Shown: positions 17,087 through 25,469, counted from the first letter of the stretch. The stretch: 33,712 nucleotides of DNA from DATJPR01 sp035506295 (GCA_035506295.1 DATJPR010000257.1:1-33712), one strand, 5' to 3'. The notes: a model not told the origin generated them from the sequence alone. Numbers and translations: made by a program.

Positions 17087-19900
17087 CTAGAGCATGAATG
17101 ACAATTCGACAGAGAAGGTTGTACCAACCTTCCTCCCCGCATAGGGGTTCCCTTCCCGCGTTTCGAACGTCCGGTTGCTCGCTGTCAGATCACGAGCGGT
17201 GAATTTGCATTCCAGTCCGCCGAAGAGCTGCTGGGTCACCGCGACGTCGAGCACGCCGACCGCGTTCTCGTAAATATCCAGTATTCGCTGGTCGCCGACC
17301 GCGTCCAGTCGCCGGCCGTATTCGTAGTACATGAGGTTGAGCGATGTCCCGTACTGCGGCTCGCTGACCAGCAGTGACAAGTTGATCATGTACGGTGACT
17401 GACCCTGCATTTCCCGCTCGTGAGTCTCAAAGCGATCCCCCCACGACCCGTTGCCGAGGTCCACTTTGTACCCCTCGACGTATTCGATCGCCGAATAGAT
17501 CCGTGTGTAATTTCCGGTGACCGAGCAATGGCTGAGGAAGCCGCCGAGGAACCCGAGAGACTTTCGGACTTCAAGCTCAAATCCATAGTTCCTTCCATTC
17601 GGGGAGTTGAACCAGGTCCGCTCGGGATTGGACGAGATGACGATTTTTTGCTCGATCGCATTGCTGATGCTCTTGTAGAACCCACTGATTGCCAGGACTT
17701 CTCCTGGTTCGGGAAAGGTCTCAAGACGAATATCGTAGTTGTGGACGTATGCGCGCTGCAGCAGGGGATTGCCATATGCCCCCTCATAGATGTTATAGTC
17801 GTAGAAATAGAAGACCGCAAGCTCCCGGAACTCAGGCCTGTTGACGGAATGACTGTATGCCAGCCGAAGGTTGGTAGCGGGGGTCAATAGCCAGGTGAGA
17901 TTCAACGAGGGCAACTTCTCCGTATGCTTGAGCCTCGCGGTGTACGGTTCGTTCGTCGAATATGGACTGATGGTGTTGACAAGCTCCTCGCAGTCCTCCA
18001 CACGAAGACCTCCGGCGACGCGCAGGTCCTCTCCGAGGAGGGAAAACGGCGCGTCGAACATCAAATATCCCGCTCTGGTCGTCTGTCTCCCCGTGTACGT
18101 GTCGCGCGGATCGGAGAGTCTGCTCATGATCATTTTGTTGGAACCGAAATTCTGCGGCGCAAAAATTGTGTCAATCGCATAGCCCAGGATCTCCGACGAC
18201 GTGCTGGAAGGCGAGAGCTCCCCCTGGAAGAACTGGATCCTGTAGTCCCTCCGTTTGAACTCCGCGAGGACGCCTCCTTTGATCTTCACGGACTGCAGCA
18301 CCGGGAGGGAGAGATCGATCCCCCCGCCCTTGGTGTCCTCAAACAAGTTGGACCACGATCGATCTGCAAAGCCGAAATGCAGTGGGTAGGATGCCGGATA
18401 ATTGATGTTTTTCCCGTAGATATACGTCTCTCGGTCGGGCTTCTCGGCCTGGGAGGAGGAATACGCTACATGCCATCGAACATCAAGCTGGTCTAGGTCG
18501 GGGACGGTATGTTCCCCGACAAGCTGGCCGACATACAACGAGCGCTGAGACCACTCCGTGATATTCACTCGACTGATCTCGTCGTTTTCATCGATGACGG
18601 TGTTTGCCGTGGCTTTGTCTTCACCGGCTTGTGTGTACGTGTTCCTGAGGCTGATTTTGTTGAGCCCGCCGAGTTTCGCGCTGACGTCGAGGAGTCCACC
18701 CCAAAGCACCGAAAAGCGATCGGACGTTCCGTTCAGCTGAATGATTCGGCTGGTTCCCCGGAAATAGTCCTGAGTGGCCTCGGTGCGGGAGTATCCGCTG
18801 CGATATGATAGCGACGAAACGATCCCCAACTCCTGATCGCCCACGTCAAGGTCATCGCCGTAGGAGATCCTGCCGGTCATGTTCAGGGGTGATCGAACGG
18901 AACGTTGCTTCCAGTCGTTGGCCATCGCCTTGCCTGCTTCCACGTTGTTGTACGGCGTCTGCGCAGCAATGGAAGGAAGAGCACGTGTCCCGTCGTCGAT
19001 CCCCAGCCAGTCGCCTCCTCCACCTTGAGACCTCTGGAGCGTGCGCAGGTTTGCAAGGGAGTTGTATGAGGTCCCCAGACTCACTTTCAGGAGGGTTTTG
19101 TCAGGGAAGTCGAGCGTGTTGATCTGAACCAGTCCTCCCGTAAAATCCCCCGGCAACTCCGGTGTGGCGGTCTTCCGGACCACGGTGTTTTCCACGAGAT
19201 TGGCGGGAACCATGTCGAACGAAAAGCTCCGTTTGTCCACATCGGTGCTGGTGCTGGTCACGCTGACCCCGTTGAGAGTCGTCCCGTTGTAGCGATCAGT
19301 GACCCCGCGGATGAACACGAACTTATTGTCGACAATCGAAATCCCGGTTACCCTGCGCAGCGCGTCAGCGGATGTCGCGTCGGGGGTGCGCTTGATCTGC
19401 TCCAGCGTGAACCCGTCAGTGATTGTCGCGGCGGACCTGCGCGCAGACAGCAAAGCGCTTTCCGTGGCAAGCTGACGTTCCGCAGTCACAACCACCTCTT
19501 CAGCTTCGACCGTGGAGGGATGGAGAGTGATGTCGAGGGCAACTCTTGCGCGATCACCGAGCGACAACCGACTTACGACGGTGGGAGCATATCCCACCAT
19601 GGATACACGGACAGAATACGTCCCGGGGGGCAGATTGCGAATCGAATAGCTGCCATCGATGTCGGTCGAGGAGCCGTAGGTTGTCCCGACAATGGCGACA
19701 TGCGCTCCCACAATCCGGTCACCGCTTGCGACGTCGAAGACTGTTCCGGTGAGAAGGGTGGTTTGGGCATGTGCGCCGACGACAAGGATCAGCGACAGAA
19801 GAGCGACGTGAAATCCGAACCGGATCCCTGTCGGGTTGATGAACACCGGGCCGCGCGCCGGGTGAAATCGGTATGGTGAAGGGTTCGTAGAAAGGTGCAT
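17087..19900 (-). CDS. TonB-dependent receptor with carboxypeptidase-regulatory-like N-terminal domain
   Basis: 937 aa outer-membrane receptor. I start it at the ATG at 19900; a long n-region precedes the signal core (FHVALLSLILVVGAHA, cleavage about residue 45). Residues about 50-130 are the carboxypeptidase-regulatory-like domain (TGTVFDVASGDRIVGAHVAI, TDIDGSYSIRNLPPGTYSV), typical of Bacteroidota receptors. The plug follows (about 160-290: DALRRVTGISIVDNKFVFI, RGVTDRYNGTTLNGV, PGDFTGGLVQI). The rest is the 22-strand barrel, with a terminal aromatic/hydrophobic strand (GTTFSVELSFML), the expected insertion signal. It imports an unknown ligand using the TonB/proton-motive force. Its partner gene for a GNWGGV-type exported protein lies immediately downstream, 372 bases away. 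The 5' leader is long and structured. No SusD-like partner is present, so a SusCD glycan system is unlikely. Confidence 0.9.
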   Translation of the reverse strand: MHLSTNPSPYRFHPARGPVFINPTGIRFGFHVALLSLILVVGAHAQTTLLTGTVFDVASGDRIVGAHVAIVGTTYGSSTDIDGSYSIRNLPPGTYSVRVSMVGYAPTVVSRLSLGDRARVALDITLHPSTVEAEEVVVTAERQLATESALLSARRSAATITDGFTLEQIKRTPDATSADALRRVTGISIVDNKFVFIRGVTDRYNGTTLNGVSVTSTSTDVDKRSFSFDMVPANLVENTVVRKTATPELPGDFTGGLVQINTLDFPDKTLLKVSLGTSYNSLANLRTLQRSQGGGGDWLGIDDGTRALPSIAAQTPYNNVEAGKAMANDWKQRSVRSPLNMTGRISYGDDLDVGDQELGIVSSLSYRSGYSRTEATQDYFRGTSRIIQLNGTSDRFSVLWGGLLDVSAKLGGLNKISLRNTYTQAGEDKATANTVIDENDEISRVNITEWSQRSLYVGQLVGEHTVPDLDQLDVRWHVAYSSSQAEKPDRETYIYGKNINYPASYPLHFGFADRSWSNLFEDTKGGGIDLSLPVLQSVKIKGGVLAEFKRRDYRIQFFQGELSPSSTSSEILGYAIDTIFAPQNFGSNKMIMSRLSDPRDTYTGRQTTRAGYLMFDAPFSLLGEDLRVAGGLRVEDCEELVNTISPYSTNEPYTARLKHTEKLPSLNLTWLLTPATNLRLAYSHSVNRPEFRELAVFYFYDYNIYEGAYGNPLLQRAYVHNYDIRLETFPEPGEVLAISGFYKSISNAIEQKIVISSNPERTWFNSPNGRNYGFELEVRKSLGFLGGFLSHCSVTGNYTRIYSAIEYVEGYKVDLGNGSWGDRFETHEREMQGQSPYMINLSLLVSEPQYGTSLNLMYYEYGRRLDAVGDQRILDIYENAVGVLDVAVTQQLFGGLECKFTARDLTASNRTFETREGNPYAGRKVGTTFSVELSFML

Positions 19901-19934
19901 GGGCGTCCGTTTATCCAAAGGCTGTGATGGGACA

Positions 19935-19987
19935 CCACGTCCGTGGCGACTTCCATGAGCAGGCAACTCACGAAGGACCGTTGCCTG
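19935..19987 (-). promoter_or_regulatory. Hairpins in the 5' leader of the TonB receptor gene
   Basis: An 8-bp perfect stem (CAGGCAAC 19960-19967 with GTTGCCTG 19980-19987, 12-base loop) and a 5-bp stem (CCACG 19935-19939 with CGTGG 19942-19946) lie 35-90 bases upstream of the receptor start codon. They would be in the mRNA leader if transcription starts near or above the repeat at 20271-20349. A regulatory role is inference. Confidence 0.4.
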
Positions 19988-20270
19988 AGATGCTCACGAT
20001 GTTGCACCTGACCCAGATTTTCGAAAGACTTCTATTGAGGGGTTGCTTAACAACTACAGCGTCAAGGTAGGTTCGGAGAGAGTGAGGCCTCTCGTCCCGT
20101 AGTGATCTCCTGGTAACGCGATGTCGCCAACTTTGGAGAGCAGCTGCCATGTAGAAGGCAGCCCAAGATACTGAGAAGAGCCTCGCAGGTCAAGAGCCCG
20201 GGGATTATGGAATTGTTACGTAATTGTCTTTGCCCTCTTGCATTTCATCTCCGCGAAAACTACAATGCTT

Positions 20271-20349
20271 CTGCAAACGGCAGGGTTCATCCCTGATGAG
20301 ATCGCCAAGTTCTCACCTGTTTGCAGGGGCGGCGCGTCAACGCCGCCCC
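20271..20349. repeat. Structured intergenic repeat, copy B: three-way junction plus GC hairpin
   Basis: The plus strand folds as follows. The closing stem CTGCAAAC (20271-20278) pairs with GTTTGCAG (20319-20326). Inside are two hairpins: CAGGG/CCCTG (20281-20285 with 20291-20295) and TGAGA/TCTCA (20297-20301 with 20311-20315). Next to it is a 9-bp hairpin GGGGCGGCG/CGCCGCCCC (20326-20334 with 20341-20349) with a CGTCAA loop, followed by ACTTTTATG. The minus strand can form the same stems. Relative to the minus-strand TonB receptor it lies 370-450 bases upstream of the ATG. The flanks 19988-20270 and 20350-20562 hold no gene that I can support. Confidence 0.65.
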
Positions 20350-20562
20350 ACTTTTATGTTCGGGCGTGTTTTATCTCGCCACGCGCAGTCAACCGAAGGG
20401 ATGTTTTCGACTACTCTCGTAGTCGCCGCCATGACAGAGCGTGATGTGAAAGGGCCGGAAAAGGAGTTCTTCCAACATCCAAAGTCGGTCAATGGTACTC
20501 GTTTCGATGGGAAAACGATTCGCGTAGAGGCAAAGGAGGGAATGGCGTGAGGAGGTACCCAA

Positions 20563-20603
20563 GCCCCGTCTCACCGGGCGAAGTGCTCTGAGGTGGACGG
20601 GGC
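20563..20603 (-). terminator. 12-bp hairpin after telA; probable operon terminator
   Basis: GCCCCGTC (20563-20570) plus CACC (20572-20575) pairs with GGTG (20592-20595) plus GACGGGGC (20596-20603), with one bulged base and a 16-base loop. It begins 18 bases after the stop of the TelA gene, where the four-gene operon should end. There is no good U-tract on the minus strand, so it may be a protective 3' hairpin rather than an intrinsic terminator. Confidence 0.5.
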
Positions 20604-20620
20604 CTGATGGTTCGCGTGTG

Positions 20621-21700
20621 CTAGTTGCGGATCTCCGTCAACTTCTGTTTCAATTCGCTCTCCATGCGGCGCAACTCGGTTTCAGCCGCCTCCCGCTTTG
20701 AACGCCCTTCCTGCTGAATCCGCAACGTTTCCTCAATGGTGGTGATGAGGTCCGTGTTGACTTTCTGAAGCGTTTCGATGTCAACAATGCCGCGCTCTGA
20801 CTCCCGCGCAATGTCGATGGAGCTCTCTTTGAGAAGCTCGGAGTTCTTTGTCAATAATTCGTTTGTGGTGTCGGTGACTTCCTTCTGGAGCGTGAGGGCC
20901 TTTTTCTGGCGGAAGAGTGTGATGGCGATGATGATCTGATTCTTCCAAAGCGGAATCGTATTCAGAATGGAGGTCTGGATCTTCTCCACCAGTGCCTGAT
21001 TGTTGTTTTGAATCAGGCGGACCTGCGGCGCTGACTGGATCGTGATCATTCGTGAAAGCTTGAGATCGTAGATCTTCTTTTCGAATCGGACCAGGAATTG
21101 GTTCGCATCCTGAAGTTTCTGAACGTCCACCGGGTCCTTCGTCTCCTCGGCTTTCTTCTGCAGGGCCGGGACAACGTTCTTGCGAACATCGTCCTGGAAC
21201 AGTTCCCCCGCCACGATGAACAGGTCGAGATCACGCTGATACGCCGTATTCTTCTCGTAAAGCTTGTCCAGCAGGGTGATGTCACGCAGAAGCTGCATCC
21301 GGGCCTTGTCCAGCTCGTTCACGATCCGCTCGATCTGCACCGAGAGTTTTTCATACCGTTGGATAAATCGCCGCGCTGCGCTCACCAGCGATCCCACAAT
21401 CGGGATCTTCGCAAGGGGGCTCTCCGATGTGAGGCTCCCGACGTTGAGATCCTTGATGGTCACGAGAAGGTCAGAAAGAATTTCTCCGGCTTGGCCACTG
21501 TCCTTGGAGCGAATTTCCTGGAGCACGGTGTCGGCGAAGTCGGCAACTTTGCTCTGCGCGGCGACGCCATATTGAATCACAGCCTGGGAATCCTCCGGAT
21601 GGACGCTCTTGCGAATCGCCTCCACCCGTGTTTGCTCTTCGGGGGTCAATTGGCTGTAGGAGACAAGCGCTTCGTCGGGGCTGACGGTGGTTTCGGCCAT
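20621..21700 (-). CDS. telA: TelA / KlaA-type toxic anion resistance family protein
   Basis: 359 aa, no signal peptide or membrane segment, rich in heptad-like charged helices: cytoplasmic or membrane-peripheral. The family fingerprint is visible at about residues 85-190: a segment IPIVGSLVSAARRFIQRYEKL, read as family-typical P-x-G ... Y-E-K, then IERIVNELDKARMQLLRDI, LLDKLYEKNTAYQRDLDLFI; later GVQVRLIQNNNQALVEKIQTS-like and IPLWKNQIIIAI. Length matches the family (about 330-400 aa). Known members are linked to tellurite and other toxic-anion resistance and to envelope stress; in Bacillus the homologue YaaN is encoded next to XpaC, as here. It is the last gene of the operon, 16 bases after the second binding-protein gene. 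The exact biochemical role of TelA is not established. Confidence 0.88.
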   Translation of the reverse strand: MAETTVSPDEALVSYSQLTPEEQTRVEAIRKSVHPEDSQAVIQYGVAAQSKVADFADTVLQEIRSKDSGQAGEILSDLLVTIKDLNVGSLTSESPLAKIPIVGSLVSAARRFIQRYEKLSVQIERIVNELDKARMQLLRDITLLDKLYEKNTAYQRDLDLFIVAGELFQDDVRKNVVPALQKKAEETKDPVDVQKLQDANQFLVRFEKKIYDLKLSRMITIQSAPQVRLIQNNNQALVEKIQTSILNTIPLWKNQIIIAITLFRQKKALTLQKEVTDTTNELLTKNSELLKESSIDIARESERGIVDIETLQKVNTDLITTIEETLRIQQEGRSKREAAETELRRMESELKQKLTEIRN

Positions 21701-21716
21701 GATACGATCTTTCGAG

Positions 21717-22787
21717 TTATTGAGGAGATGAGATTGCCGTCATAATCTTCTGCATGACATCCGGGCTCGGCATCGGAAGGACTTTGGTGATTCGTTCAGG
21801 GATCCCCACGACCTGCAGGAGTTTGGGATCGTTCTGCAGTCCCATGAGCCCTGTGCGAAAGCCGTGGCGTTCCCAAGCCAGCTTCTGTACGTCTTCATCC
21901 TTCAAACCCTTCACGAGTTGATCGGCCCCCGGTTTCAATTCGATCAATGGATGTGCGCTCCACACCGTAGGCTCCGGATAAAGAATCCGGATCTTGTGCC
22001 GGATCGATGGCCATCGCTCGGCGTTCTGGACGGAAAACTCCACGATCTGGCTTTCATAGCCGACGATGATCGGCTTCGCTCCGACGCCCATACTCAAGTA
22101 CTGCAGGAAGAGATCCGACGATGAATGCTCAAGGAAGCCGAGGTTGCGGAAAAGCTTCGCGAGATTCGGCAGAACGGTGTCGATGGATGCAGTGGTGGCG
22201 ACATCGCCGCACAACATGTCGGCGAGAAGTCCGGCAAACATGTTGCCAGAGTTGGACTTGTTTGGATCCGTCGATATGATCGTCATCTTGCCGTACAAGT
22301 CATCCAAACCGATGGACTTCCAGGGAGTCCCGCTCATTACCATTCGAATCAGGGCCGGGAAATCGGTGATGTAGTAGACCGAGTCGCGAACCCGGCAAAT
22401 GCCTTGCCGGACAAGCGCGTCTGCCACGATATCCCAGCTATAGAGCACGATCGGAGAATAAAAGATCACCTCCCCCTTCACCAAGGAGTTTCCCTGGGCC
22501 TGCTTGTACAACTCCAGAGCGACCTGTGAGGACGGCCAGAGGAAATCCATCCCCTCCGTTTTTCCCGTCACCATCTCGATCGAGCCGGCCTTGGCATAGT
22601 CAAGCGAGAGGCCAAAACGTTTTCGAAGAAGAGAGCGGACATTGTCATCGTCAAGAAAGCCGGTCTTTTCTCCGCCCACGTAGCCGTGCAAGGTCGTCGC
22701 CGGGGGAGAGGGCTCGGTTGTGCGGAAGAGAATCGTCGCGCCGACAATGACGAGCAGGATGCCGATACCGATCAGCCTATTTCGCAC
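21717..22787 (-). CDS. Membrane-anchored solute-binding-protein-like protein (type II fold)
   Basis: 356 aa from a GTG start at 22787 that overlaps the end of xpaC by 11 bases. One N-terminal membrane segment (LIGIGILLVIVGATILF, about 5-21) anchors a periplasmic domain. That domain looks like a type II periplasmic binding protein, and it is paralogous to the N-terminal half of the VWA protein two genes upstream. Shared landmarks in the same order are WPSS (84-87), SPIV (111-114), SNSG (178-181) and YESQIVE (244-250). A SNSG-type loop is often part of oxyanion-binding sites in this fold, so an anion ligand is a reasonable guess. No ABC permease or ATPase gene is nearby, so sensing rather than transport is more likely. 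Confidence 0.72.
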   Translation of the reverse strand: MRNRLIGIGILLVIVGATILFRTTEPSPPATTLHGYVGGEKTGFLDDDNVRSLLRKRFGLSLDYAKAGSIEMVTGKTEGMDFLWPSSQVALELYKQAQGNSLVKGEVIFYSPIVLYSWDIVADALVRQGICRVRDSVYYITDFPALIRMVMSGTPWKSIGLDDLYGKMTIISTDPNKSNSGNMFAGLLADMLCGDVATTASIDTVLPNLAKLFRNLGFLEHSSSDLFLQYLSMGVGAKPIIVGYESQIVEFSVQNAERWPSIRHKIRILYPEPTVWSAHPLIELKPGADQLVKGLKDEDVQKLAWERHGFRTGLMGLQNDPKLLQVVGIPERITKVLPMPSPDVMQKIMTAISSPQ

Positions 22788-23376
22788 TGGTCAAGTTGTC
22801 CAGTTGTAGTGTCTGTTGGAGGAGTTTGATTTCCGTGTCGAGGTCGAGAATTTCATCTTGAGCGACAGCCACGAGCTGCTGCTCGAATACGTGTTGTATC
22901 GAATCGAGGAGCGCCTCCACCTTGGCCAATCCGGCTTGGACTTCGCTGGAATTGAGATTGCGGGAAGAAAGCTCGGTATAGCGTTCGAGAATGGTGCAGG
23001 TGGCGTTGAGATAGTAGTTCAAGAATTGACGGACCCGTTTTGCGTCCTTCGGACTCTCCTTCACGTCATTGATCACCTTGCTGGCGACCTGAGCCAAGTG
23101 CATGCACTTGTCGCGAATTTCCGGCTTCTTCACCGAAGCGGCCAGCGAGGTGAGCGTTTTGACCTTTTCCTCTCCTTCTGCGATCATCTGCGAATACGCC
23201 TGACGATCCCCCTCCGTGTCTATCCCCCCCTGCTGTTTCGCTTTGGAGACGAGAAGCCTGCCGGCGACGTATCCTGCGACGGCGCCGCCGAGGGCGAACG
23301 GGAGAGGGATGCTCAGGCCGAGATAGAGGATGCCGAAAACCACGCCGCCGAGACCACCGGAGAGAATCTCCTTCAT
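22777..23376 (-). CDS. xpaC: XpaC family membrane protein (5-bromo-4-chloroindolyl phosphate hydrolysis family)
   Basis: 199 aa from the ATG at 23376, two bases after the stop of the VWA gene and with AAGGA about 11 bases upstream. A longer reading to 23538 would overlap the VWA gene by 160 bases and adds a non-natural N-terminus, so I reject it. The N-terminus is a glycine-rich hairpin of two membrane segments (GGVVFGILYLGLSIPLPFAL and GGAVAGYVAGRLLV), followed by a cytoplasmic helical domain (about 60-199; ALLDSIQHVFEQQLVAVAQD, LDLDTEIKLLQQTLQLDNL region). This matches the XpaC layout of a short membrane anchor plus helical bundle. The family name comes from a Bacillus phenotype and does not prove hydrolase activity. 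Neighbouring TelA supports the call. Confidence 0.8.
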   Translation of the reverse strand: MKEILSGGLGGVVFGILYLGLSIPLPFALGGAVAGYVAGRLLVSKAKQQGGIDTEGDRQAYSQMIAEGEEKVKTLTSLAASVKKPEIRDKCMHLAQVASKVINDVKESPKDAKRVRQFLNYYLNATCTILERYTELSSRNLNSSEVQAGLAKVEALLDSIQHVFEQQLVAVAQDEILDLDTEIKLLQQTLQLDNLTSAK

Positions 23377-23378
23377 CC

Positions 23379-24941
23379 CTAATTGTATCCTTTCACCTTG
23401 CGAAAGACATCGACCAGATCTTTTCGTCCATCGAAGACTTTCCCCCGCGTAAGGTCGGTCAGTCGCGCGAGTTGTTCCTGGGAGGCTTCCCCGAACATGA
23501 TCGCGAAAATCGGTACGTCCAAATGGGCTTTCTTCCATGCATCCAGTACGTCACTGTACGATTTTCCTTCATTGGACTTCCCGTCCGTCATCAAGATGAT
23601 CGCGCTGGAATACTTCTCCGTGGAATATTTTTGCGCTTCGACCAACCCTTGAATGACGGGGGAGTAAATGTCCGTGCCGTCTCCGGGTTGAAGAGCGGCG
23701 ATGTTCTTGCGGAGACCGTCGAGTGACGTTCTGTCCCCTATTCGCGCGGTCCAAACTTCCCGCACTGCACCGCTGAAGGGGATCACCGAGACAATATCAT
23801 CGCTGGCGCCCTGGAGGAGATACGGACGGGCCTTTTCCTGGTCGAGGAGGAGCTCCATCGCCGCCTTGACACCTTGTTCTCCGGGCCCCTCCATGCTCCC
23901 GGAGAAATCCAGACAGAACGCCGTGAAGGATGGCTTTCGAAACTCGGTTTGATACAGGGTTAGTGCTTCAAGCACGACGTCGGCAGGCGGGAGCTTGATC
24001 GGCGAGAGAATCTTCTCCGTTTGAATCCCCCATTCTCTTTTGAAGACCTGTGAATCGGGGGTTGCCGAGGTCGAAAAATAGCCGACGCGCCTCCCATGAG
24101 CGAGAATCTCGCCCTGCACGGCATCCGTGAGCAGATGCTCCTGCAGTCTTGTGAAGAATTCCTCCTGTCTTGCATTGCCATGACTAATATAGCCCAAAGG
24201 GGAATCCGCCAGCACCAGGCCGTCGATCGGATACACAACATGGAGCGTCTCCCGTCCCTGTTTGACGAGTTCCTGATTGGTCTCAATGATCACCGATTCG
24301 TAATTCACCATTGCATCGTAGTCACCTTTCAGGAAAAGTTCTTTCAGCCACCCCGAGCTGCCGGACGATCGATTGATTCCTGAGAGAAGTTCACGGATGT
24401 CGTTCTTCAAATCCGGCTTCCTGAGGTCAGCGAGCGACAACACTTCAGGATTTCCGGACAGAGCGTAAAGGAATCCGAGGTAAGCACTTGCGCCGGAGTT
24501 CGACTGGCTCGCGGAGGTCATCATGAACGTAAGTCTCTTGGCATGGATCGCGGCGAGAATATCGCGCACAGCGACGTCGCGTCCAACGAAGCCGAGTTCT
24601 CTGGCTTTGCTCTCGCGAATGCCGAAGACCACCGGCGAGATCATGATGGACTTTGCGTTGCGGACGCGAAACTGTTTATCACCGAGCGAGATCCAGAGGC
24701 TGGAGGCCGGCCACACTGCATCGACACCGATCTCGCTCTTCTGCAGTTCCGCCATGATGTCGAGCGATCCCTCGTAACGCATTTCCAAATCGATATGGTT
24801 CTCACGTGCAAAATCCTGGAGGAGAGGTTCAAGCGTTTCATTTTCTGAACCTGAGAGTATGGTGAACCTCTCTGTCTTCGTACAGGACGCGCAAAACAAT
24901 GCAAGGACAAGAACACTGGTAGGAAGAAGATATCTTGACAT
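23379..24941 (-). CDS. Lipoprotein-like solute-binding plus VWA-domain protein
   Basis: 520 aa from the ATG at 24941, which starts a lipoprotein-type signal (YLLPTSVLVLALFCASC; lipid cysteine 17 or 20). The frame is open for 59 more codons upstream without a sensible start. Residues about 24-300 form a type II solute-binding domain (WPASS at 77-81, SPVV at 102-105, SNSG at 147-150, YESVIIE at 214-220). Residues about 338-515 are a von Willebrand A domain with an intact metal-ion adhesion site: D345-x-S347-x-S349 in CLDFSGSM, T423 in GDGTDIYS, and D453 in LMTDGKSNEG. VWA domains bind partner proteins through a divalent metal. Being first in the operon with XpaC, a paralogous binding protein and TelA, it probably senses a periplasmic ligand and signals through protein contacts. 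Confidence 0.83.
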   Translation of the reverse strand: MSRYLLPTSVLVLALFCASCTKTERFTILSGSENETLEPLLQDFARENHIDLEMRYEGSLDIMAELQKSEIGVDAVWPASSLWISLGDKQFRVRNAKSIMISPVVFGIRESKARELGFVGRDVAVRDILAAIHAKRLTFMMTSASQSNSGASAYLGFLYALSGNPEVLSLADLRKPDLKNDIRELLSGINRSSGSSGWLKELFLKGDYDAMVNYESVIIETNQELVKQGRETLHVVYPIDGLVLADSPLGYISHGNARQEEFFTRLQEHLLTDAVQGEILAHGRRVGYFSTSATPDSQVFKREWGIQTEKILSPIKLPPADVVLEALTLYQTEFRKPSFTAFCLDFSGSMEGPGEQGVKAAMELLLDQEKARPYLLQGASDDIVSVIPFSGAVREVWTARIGDRTSLDGLRKNIAALQPGDGTDIYSPVIQGLVEAQKYSTEKYSSAIILMTDGKSNEGKSYSDVLDAWKKAHLDVPIFAIMFGEASQEQLARLTDLTRGKVFDGRKDLVDVFRKVKGYN

Positions 24942-25469
24942 TGTGTGTCCCTGTGAGTTGGTGCGGCAGGTGTCGGCACAGAAGATAGGGAAAGGAAGTG
25001 CAAAAGACAAAAACCCTTCAAGGGTTGTGTTCACTAGAATCACGACATTGAGCCGGGCCTGGAAGCTGACAGGAGACTGCATAGTCGAATCTCCTTGCTC
25101 GTACCATTCTTGTTGCACAGCAAACTGGCATGTTCATCGATGGTACGATCACGTCTGTCGACATCTTCAACAATAGCGATCGACGAAACAGGAAGAAAGA
25201 TTTAACGATTTGTTAACCTCCAGTGCTCGCGTAGATCCTTCCGCGCTGGTACATTAATCACGTCGCAGAAGAAAAACTCACTCGCTTACGCCGGTGCATG
25301 ACAGTCCGAGGCATCGAAGTGGATTTGGCATTCTCGGGGGAACGAAGTCGACGCCGCGGTTGCCGCCCGGGGCCGGAGGGCTGTCTGATGCATGCAGCAA
25401 TTCTGAGATCACCAACGATGTTGCGAGCGGTCAAGAGAGTCCATTCGAAAGGTAACGAGGATCAACGCG
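24942..25469. other. Gene-free divergent region between the VWA operon and a small membrane gene
   Basis: No supportable coding region. On the minus strand GGTTAACAAATCGTTAAATC (around 25200-25220) is an AT-rich patch that could be part of the operon promoter. The GTTAAATCTTT within and after it recurs on the plus strand near 26030, upstream of the DUF169 gene. I cannot assign -35/-10 boxes with confidence. The part 25293-25394 may form a structured RNA (separate entry). Confidence 0.35.
25293..25394 (+). ncRNA. Possible structured RNA leader upstream of the 64-aa membrane protein
   Basis: GACAGTCC (25300-25307) can pair with GGGCTGTC (25378-25385) with one G-T wobble. This is extended outside by TGCA on each side across a small internal loop, enclosing about 70 GC-rich bases with further hairpin potential. 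It ends about 75 bases before the small gene. It matches no riboswitch class I recognise. Confidence 0.25.

Noticed and set aside
16876..20349. CRISPR array
   Set aside because: Only two diverged copies 3.4 kb apart with genes between them; no regular spacers and no cas genes.
20224..20550. 108-codon plus-strand open frame between the TonB receptor and telA
   Set aside because: It crosses the structured repeat, shows no domain or signal peptide and has no ribosome site.
23377..23538. Extended N-terminus of XpaC
   Set aside because: It would overlap the VWA gene by 160 bases; the start at 23376 has a ribosome site and gives the expected membrane hairpin.
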